Source: Flavobacteriales bacterium (GTDB taxonomy: Bacteria > Bacteroidota > Bacteroidia > Flavobacteriales > JASBRU01). Taken from it: a DNA stretch of 64,000 nucleotides. The notes beneath the pieces are model-generated. The model was not told the DNA's origin and ran no database searches. It saw only the letters and a program-made list of their open reading frames with translations. The position numbers were made by a program, and so were the translations under genes. The stretch spans positions 1 to 64,000 of the forward strand of contig JASBRU010000008.1 of NCBI GenBank assembly GCA_030149285.1. Direction: 5' to 3'. Shown here piece by piece: positions 59,131 to 64,000 of the stretch (its first letter is position 1; the number at the start of each line of letters is the position of its first letter).

Positions 59131-62100
59131 TTATTCATCTTCTTTTTTAGGTAAGAAAACAAAAATACTGGTGCCTTTACCTTCTTGGCTTTCTGCCCAA
59201 ATTTTACCCTCATGGCGTTTTACCAAATCATGAACCAATAATAAGCCCAAACCGGTACCAACCTCAGATGCCGTACCTCTTGTGCTTTGTACTGCTTCTT
59301 TACTAAAGAGGTTATCTACCTGTTCTTGGCTCATGCCCATACCATTGTCTTTAATGCTAAAGGTTACTCCTTTGTCATCTGCTTGGGCACTAATAGTAAC
59401 CGTACCTTTGTTTGCGGTATATTTTAGTGCGTTACTAACCGTGTTCCTTAGAATGGTAGCCAACATATACACATCAGCATATACAACAGTGTTAGGAGGG
59501 ACTTCATTAATCAGGTTAATTTGTTTTTCTTCAGCTTGAAAACTGTATAAGTCCAATACATGATCAGCTTCGGCTTCTAAAACGGTTCTTTTAGGGCTAA
59601 AGCTTGCCAAGCCTTTGTCTTCTCTAGACCACTGCAGTAAACTGTTTAACAAATTATAAGAAGTGGTTGCAGAGCTTCTGGCCAATTGTATAAATTCTTT
59701 TCGGTCTTCTTCATCTGCCTGTGAGGCTAATGACAAACTAAGTAGTTGCTCTATATTACCAACGGGTCCGCGTAAATCATGCCCTATAATAGAGAGCATA
59801 CGTTCGTTATTTTGGTTAGAGATTTTAAGCTCATCAATAGTATTATTCAGGTCTTCTGTTTTTTCGGCAACAATTTGCTCTAACTCTTTAGAGCGCTTAA
59901 GTATTTGCCAGTTTCTTAAAAAGAAACCACCCAAAATAACACCTATAATAAGGATAATGGAAGCCAGTTGAAACCATACTGTTTGGTAGATATGGGGATT
60001 TACTTTAAAGTTTACAACAGCGGCATTTTTAGATGCTTTGCCAGAGCTGTTAACAGCTATTACTTCAAACTCATACTCACCGGGAGAAAGGTTGGTAAAA
60101 TAAGCCGTACGTCTGTCACCTGCATCAGTCCAGTCATCAGAGAATCCTTTCAGTCTGTACTTAAAATGTAGTAACTCAGGGTCATGAAAAACAGGAGAGG
60201 TATAAGTAATAGATAAGCTCCTGTTGTTTGCTTGAACATGCACTAAACCACCGTACTCTACTCTAGAGTTATCAATATTTAGCTCTTCTATTACTACAAT
60301 AGGTTCAGGGGCTTCAATGGTTAGTTTATCCGGGTTAAAAATAGAAATGCCACCAACTGTAGGGAAGATAAGTTGCCCATTTCTACGTTTCCACACGGCA
60401 GATTGGAAGCCACCATTGGTTTCGGTATTACTCATTCCATGAGACTGAGTAAATATTCTGCATTTAAGCAGTTTTTTTTCTTTGTTTGCAACAGCAAGCA
60501 ATTCTTCTCTAGAAACTCTAAATACACCACGGTTACATGACATCCACAAATAACCAAAATCATCTTCTATAATAGCAGAGATAAGGTTGTCATACAAACC
60601 ATTTTCTTTGGTAAAAGTAAACCACTGGTTATTACGGTATAATGATAAGCCCTTGCCGTAGGTTCCAATCCATAAGTTACTATCAGCATCTTGATATAAG
60701 GCTCTTACTCTATTGCCACCCAAGCCTTCATCTTCTGTGTAGTGTTGTATGTCTCCGTTGTTATATTCAAAAATACCGTTACCTAGTGTAGCAATCCACA
60801 AATGGTTTTTAGCAACGGATAATATATTTACAATGCGTTCTGATATAATATTTCCCGGAATAACATTTACCCACTTATTGTTTTCTCTTTTAAATAAACC
60901 ATCATATTCGGTTCCTACATAAAGGTTGCGCCCAATAGTATCCCAATAAATAGAGATAATCATTCCGGAGCTGAAAGAGGTGTCTTTTACAAATGTGTTT
61001 TGCTTTTTATCAAAGTAAAAAAGGCCTTGCCCAAAGCTACCTGCCCAATACTCTCCACTAGGAGTTGCTGCAAAACTCCATACGCTCCCTGCCGGATGTT
61101 GTAAACCATAATTAGTTATAGTTTTCCCATCCCACTTGTTTATCCCTTTAGCAATAGTGCCTATCCATAGGTTATTGTCAAAATCTTCGGTTACGCATAA
61201 GGTTAGGTTATTACTAAGTCCATCACTTTCTGTAAGGGTAGAGATAAGTGACTTTCTCATGGCAACTAAGCCGCCACCATTAGTTCCTATCCAAATATTT
61301 CCTTCTCTGTCCTGAAGAACTTCTGATAGTTCTTCATCCGGAAAGCTAGGGTCATTCTCTGTACTCCAATATGTAACAGTTCCGTCTTTAGCTTCACAAG
61401 CTAAGCCCTTTTGCCATAAACCAGCCCAAATATTTCCTTCACTATCAATTTTTATTAAGCTGTTATGTATATAGTCTATATAGGGGGCATTTCTTTGATA
61501 GATAAGACTATCGGTACTTAATTTATAAATACCATCGCCTTGCGATATAAAAATAAGATCACCGTTATAATCATAGTTTATAGATGAGCCACCTCCATGC
61601 GGAGTAAACCCGGGGTGCTTGGTAAAGAGTGCTTGCCCCTTTTTCTTATAAAAAAGCCCCGACTTACCTGTAACCCACATAACTCCATCTTTTGCAAAAA
61701 ATATTTGCTGAATTAGATATTTTTTAAAGTACTTATTGTCTAGTGGAGTAAACTTTTCTCCATCAAATACTACAATTCCTTCGTTTTGATGGAGGAGGTA
61801 AATATTTTCTTCTGAATCTGCTTTAATCATAGGTACTCCTAGGTTTAGGAGTCCATCCTCTAAGCCATAATGAGAAATTTTGTTGTCTTTTATTCTAAAT
61901 ACGCCATTGTCTTCGGTACCAACCCATAGCTCTTTTTCTTTGGTTTCGTATAAGGATACAACGCGTTGATACTCTAACTCTTTAAAGGGGTATGGAGAAA
62001 ATTTAACCCCATCAAATTTTACTAAACCAGAGAATGTACCAATAACCAAATAGCCGTTATGGTCTTGTATAATGGTATTGATAGAGTTTTGTGGAAGCCC

Positions 62101-62217
62101 ATCGTCAGAAGTCCATACATGCGGTTTATACAAAGCATTTTGCCCATACAAGCTACTGCTAAGTAATATAAAAACGCTCAATATTATTTTAATGCCTATA
62201 CAGCGCAATAAAATCAT
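59131..62217 (-). CDS. Periplasmic-propeller sensor histidine kinase (Reg_prop / Y_Y_Y / HisKA / HATPase)
   Basis: A 1028-residue membrane sensor. Signal peptide, then about 700 residues of two-component-propeller repeats (W-T-S-D-D-G-L-P-Q-N-S-I-N-T-I at the start; repeated L-W-I-G-T and G-L-x-N). A Y_Y_Y domain follows (F-K-Y-R-L-K-G-F-S-D-D-W), then one transmembrane segment (W-F-Q-L-A-S-I-I-L-I-I-G-V-I-L-G-G-F-F-L). The HisKA domain has the phosphorylated His in S-I-I-G-H-D-L-R-G-P. The HATPase_c domain has N-A-L-K-Y-T, D-N-G-M-G-M and G-T-G-L-G-L. It stops there: unlike hybrid HTCS proteins of Bacteroides it has no receiver or AraC output domain, and no response regulator gene is adjacent. 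Its signal is unknown; polysaccharide-derived ligands are typical for relatives. Confidence 0.92.
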   Translation of the reverse strand: MILLRCIGIKIILSVFILLSSSLYGQNALYKPHVWTSDDGLPQNSINTIIQDHNGYLVIGTFSGLVKFDGVKFSPYPFKELEYQRVVSLYETKEKELWVGTEDNGVFRIKDNKISHYGLEDGLLNLGVPMIKADSEENIYLLHQNEGIVVFDGEKFTPLDNKYFKKYLIQQIFFAKDGVMWVTGKSGLFYKKKGQALFTKHPGFTPHGGGSSINYDYNGDLIFISQGDGIYKLSTDSLIYQRNAPYIDYIHNSLIKIDSEGNIWAGLWQKGLACEAKDGTVTYWSTENDPSFPDEELSEVLQDREGNIWIGTNGGGLVAMRKSLISTLTESDGLSNNLTLCVTEDFDNNLWIGTIAKGINKWDGKTITNYGLQHPAGSVWSFAATPSGEYWAGSFGQGLFYFDKKQNTFVKDTSFSSGMIISIYWDTIGRNLYVGTEYDGLFKRENNKWVNVIPGNIISERIVNILSVAKNHLWIATLGNGIFEYNNGDIQHYTEDEGLGGNRVRALYQDADSNLWIGTYGKGLSLYRNNQWFTFTKENGLYDNLISAIIEDDFGYLWMSCNRGVFRVSREELLAVANKEKKLLKCRIFTQSHGMSNTETNGGFQSAVWKRRNGQLIFPTVGGISIFNPDKLTIEAPEPIVVIEELNIDNSRVEYGGLVHVQANNRSLSITYTSPVFHDPELLHFKYRLKGFSDDWTDAGDRRTAYFTNLSPGEYEFEVIAVNSSGKASKNAAVVNFKVNPHIYQTVWFQLASIILIIGVILGGFFLRNWQILKRSKELEQIVAEKTEDLNNTIDELKISNQNNERMLSIIGHDLRGPVGNIEQLLSLSLASQADEEDRKEFIQLARSSATTSYNLLNSLLQWSREDKGLASFSPKRTVLEAEADHVLDLYSFQAEEKQINLINEVPPNTVVYADVYMLATILRNTVSNALKYTANKGTVTISAQADDKGVTFSIKDNGMGMSQEQVDNLFSKEAVQSTRGTASEVGTGLGLLLVHDLVKRHEGKIWAESQEGKGTSIFVFLPKKEDE

Positions 62218-62528
62218 AGAATAAAGGGGTTACAAAAACGGCAAAAAGATAGGAATTTTTAATGGATTAGACTCAATAAAAATTGTAGGGTAAATAGTTA
62301 AAATACCTAATTAATAGGTATTTAAGCGGTGGCTATAATGTAAGAATAAGATTACAAACTAATTTAGGAGAACATTTTATATACAAATAGTGTGTATTTA
62401 CAGAAGTTTGGATGAGAAAGCTAAACGCAAAGTATAACAGTAAAAGTTTTATAAAGAACTTTATGTAGCATTTTTTTAATGATTTAAAGACACTATAAAG
62501 CCAAAAACTTTAGGCTTATATTTGAGAT
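62218..62528. other. 311-base intergenic region with a perfect palindrome
   Basis: Divergent region between the sensor kinase and the DUF4348 gene. It contains AAATACCTA-N5-TAGGTATTT at 62301-62323 (9-bp arms, no T tract, so more like an operator than a terminator). Towards the right it has the -7 box TATATTTG at 62517-62524. No gene or RNA seen. Confidence 0.5.
62517..62524 (+). promoter_or_regulatory. -7 box TATATTTG for the DUF4348 gene
   Basis: Perfect TAnnTTTG ending only 4 bases before the ATG at 62529, which implies a leaderless or near-leaderless mRNA. Confidence 0.5.
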
Positions 62529-63050
62529 ATGAAAAATACAAAAAGCATATCCATTGTTATATTACTACTTGCTATTGGTGTTTCTATAGCTTGGGGGATA
62601 AATAAAAAGTATAATATTTCTGAAGCTATTACAGAAGGGGTAGCCATTGAAGACTATCAGCCCAAAACTATTGATGCTACAGAAGAGAGTGCCCAAGAAA
62701 ACATTGCAGACAAAGAAAATTTTGATGAGTTTTTCTCGCATTTTATGTATGATACCGCATTTCAATTAGAACGGGTGGTTTTTCCATTGGAGTTTGTACA
62801 CTTAGATTATGAGAATGATTATGAAGTGGTAAGTACAGCTATAAAAAAGGCCGATTGGGCACATCAAAGGTTTTATGCAAATCAGCAGGCTTACCCGGCA
62901 TTGTATAACAATTACGATATGAAATTGGAAGATACCAACGAACGCCTATTTGCCTGGCGAGGAGTTGACAATGGTATATATACTGCCTACTACTTTAAGC
63001 GTATAGAGGGCAAGTGGTACTTAACCAAATGGGAAGATTTAAGCACATAA
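62529..63050 (+). CDS. DUF4348-like secreted or membrane-anchored protein
   Basis: A 173-residue protein with an N-terminal hydrophobic segment (S-I-V-I-L-L-L-A-I-G-V-S-I-A-W-G) and then an acidic linker. A compact domain follows: N-F-D-E-F-F-S-H-F-M-Y-D-T-A-F-Q-L-E-R-V-V-F-P-L, then F-K-R-I-E-G-K-W-Y-L-T-K-W-E-D. The F-D-x-F-x3-F and the E-R-V-x-F-P-L / W-Y-L pattern is that of DUF4348, a family seen mainly in Bacteroidota and of unknown role. The product is likely periplasmic, held by an uncleaved segment. A DinB-like gene follows after 13 bases and may be co-transcribed. Confidence 0.75.
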   Translation: MKNTKSISIVILLLAIGVSIAWGINKKYNISEAITEGVAIEDYQPKTIDATEESAQENIADKENFDEFFSHFMYDTAFQLERVVFPLEFVHLDYENDYEVVSTAIKKADWAHQRFYANQQAYPALYNNYDMKLEDTNERLFAWRGVDNGIYTAYYFKRIEGKWYLTKWEDLST

Positions 63051-63063
63051 AAAACCATCCATC

Positions 63064-63522
63064 ATGAAAACAAAAACACAATTATTTATAGAGCTGGCCC
63101 AAGAGGCACGTACACGTTTTAGCAACCAACTGCAAAACATTAGCGAGGAGGATTTGAAAAAGAAGCTATTACCTTCTCAAAACTCTGTGGGTTTTTTAAT
63201 TAGGCATATTGGCGATGTAGAGTTTTTGTTTGCCAAAAACGTATTTGGTGCTAGCGATTTAAGGGTAAGGGCAAAAACAGTTATGGCCCAAAAAGATACC
63301 GGAGAGTGGCTAAACCTGCAGGAGCTGAAAGAATATGTTGATGCCTCTTTTAAGGCTTTGCTAGACATTGTAGCAAAACAAACCGATGCCGACTGGGATA
63401 CCACCATTAGCACCAAAGAGTTTGGGGTAAAAACCAAAGCCGAAGCCTTTGGCAGAATTGTATCTCATACCGCTTACCATGCCGGGCAAATGGGGATTAT
63501 ACTTAAATACGGGAGTGTGTAA
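63064..63522 (+). CDS. DinB-superfamily (DUF1572-like) protein
   Basis: A 152-residue four-helix protein of the DinB/YfiT-like group. It has the early helix with F-L-I-R-H-I-G-D-V-E-F-L-F (first His), a second helix with V-G-A-S-like A-K-N-V-F-G-A-S, and the late H-T-A-Y-H-A-G-Q-M-G-I-I-L-K-Y segment, giving a possible three-His metal site. It is related to, but shorter than, the protein at 44718-45260. Related proteins can be thiol-dependent transferases; the activity here is not known. Confidence 0.8.
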   Translation: MKTKTQLFIELAQEARTRFSNQLQNISEEDLKKKLLPSQNSVGFLIRHIGDVEFLFAKNVFGASDLRVRAKTVMAQKDTGEWLNLQELKEYVDASFKALLDIVAKQTDADWDTTISTKEFGVKTKAEAFGRIVSHTAYHAGQMGIILKYGSV

Positions 63523-63548
63523 AAGGCACTTGTGCTTGTAGGAATGGT

Positions 63549-64000
63549 TTATTTGGCTTTATGAAAAGTGTCAATATGGTTTTTGATATTTTGAGATTGA
63601 ACAAAGCTAAACTGTGGAGGAAGTGCATTACCGATTAGTAATGCAATTGCAGTTTTAGGAATATCAAGTGGAAATTTGTAATTCTTTGGAAATGTTTGAA
63701 GTAAAGCAGCCTCCCTTGCAGTAATACATCTATTTTCTTCTGGATGTAAAAATCTTCCTTTAGATGGATTTAAACACCCTCCTGTAATTGTAGAAGAATA
63801 ATCATCCCACTTAAGCCTACCGTATACATCATTAAAGCCCACATTTTCTTTTTTATGACATTCAAGAATGTATTCGTCAGGTAGGTCTTTTCGACTACCA
63901 CCATTCTTTGGGATTTGTTCAATCATACGTTGGATTCTCGGAATATGATTTGCAACAATTTTATGGACAGGGTCATTTGAAGATTCAACCTTTGGCAAGT
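63549..64000 (-). CDS. C-terminal part of a DNA (cytosine-5) methyltransferase, truncated by the window edge
   Basis: About 150 residues, open at the right edge. The end of a C5-cytosine methyltransferase is clear: G-R-L-K-W-D-D-Y-S-S-T-I-T-G-G resembles motif IX (R-L-x-x-x-x-x-x-T-I-T), then I-T-A-R-E-A-A-L-L-Q-T-F-P as in R-E-x-A-R-L-Q-x-F-P, and motif X L-I-G-N-A-L-P-P. The catalytic P-C motif and most of the target-recognition domain lie outside the window. Such enzymes usually belong to restriction-modification or phage-defence loci, but no restriction endonuclease is visible on this side. It is convergent with the DinB-like gene; 26 bases separate the stops. Confidence 0.88.
   Translation of the reverse strand, partial: LPKVESSNDPVHKIVANHIPRIQRMIEQIPKNGGSRKDLPDEYILECHKKENVGFNDVYGRLKWDDYSSTITGGCLNPSKGRFLHPEENRCITAREAALLQTFPKNYKFPLDIPKTAIALLIGNALPPQFSFVQSQNIKNHIDTFHKAK

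Noticed and set aside
1-64000. CRISPR arrays, tRNA or rRNA genes, insertion sequences, phage integrases
   Set aside because: Read through intergenic stretches on both strands; no regular spaced repeats, cloverleaf ends, terminal inverted repeats with a transposase, or integrase motifs were found.

Overview
The window looks like chromosomal DNA of a Bacteroidota member, probably an aerobic, Flavobacteriales-like and possibly marine lineage; the genus cannot be told from this sequence. The evidence is the low G+C content, type IX secretion sorting domains of both kinds (type B at 2-151 and 791-3418, type A at 34600-35523), a TonB receptor with a carboxypeptidase-regulatory-like N-terminus, a Reg_prop/Y_Y_Y sensor kinase, a short-form DXS, and many promoters with the Bacteroidota -7 box TAnnTTTG. 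Shine-Dalgarno sequences are mostly absent. I see no rRNA, tRNA, CRISPR array, insertion sequence or integrase.

Layout. 0-3.4 kb: end of a T9SS cargo gene, then ribE and a large T9SS surface protein. 3.5-10.8 kb: pepA-pdxA, then the ribosome/lipid block DUF177-rpmF-plsX-fabH-accB-accC. 10.8-19.2 kb (minus): dxs, then a tetR-tolC-MFP-RND efflux operon. 19.3-27.4 kb (plus): asnS-rpoN-PAP2-like-SdiA-regulated-like-phosphoesterase/barrel, tightly packed. 27.4-34.4 kb: ppk1 translationally coupled to an HD-hydrolase/PycTM fusion, an outer-membrane barrel, a class III nucleotidyl cyclase with TPRs and a LytTR regulator. 34.6-37.2 kb: T9SS type A protein, D15-like barrel, acidic small protein. 37.5-39.7 kb: lipoprotein and a PIN_8/zinc-ribbon protein that looks accessory. 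39.8-45.3 kb: patatin, lipoprotein, TonB receptor, Crp-like regulator, DinB-like protein. 45.3-49.3 kb: operon icd / two tandem related small proteins / SbtA-like bicarbonate permease, with a divergent LysR gene. 49.4-51.2 kb: DUF3332 and purT. 51.4-56.4 kb: marR / MMPL exporter / LolA-like / barrel cassette. 56.5-58.2 kb: mini-thioredoxin, MarR with a four-Cys tail, and a glutamine amidotransferase. 58.2-64 kb: YdeI-like protein, a GC-rich nested repeat, a large sensor kinase, DUF4348, a second DinB-like protein, and the C-terminal end of a DNA cytosine methyltransferase that runs off the right edge.

The most promising candidates for undescribed biology are: (1) the HD-PycTM protein coupled to ppk1 and lying next to a class III cyclase; (2) the icd/small-protein pair/SbtA operon with paired LysR dyads; (3) the Cys-tailed MarR with an identical 16-bp site in front of its own gene and of a mini-thioredoxin gene; (4) the marR/MMPL cassette with two matching 19-bp operators; (5) the PIN_8 protein with many zinc-ribbon knuckles. 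All functions were read from sequence motifs by eye; no database search was run.
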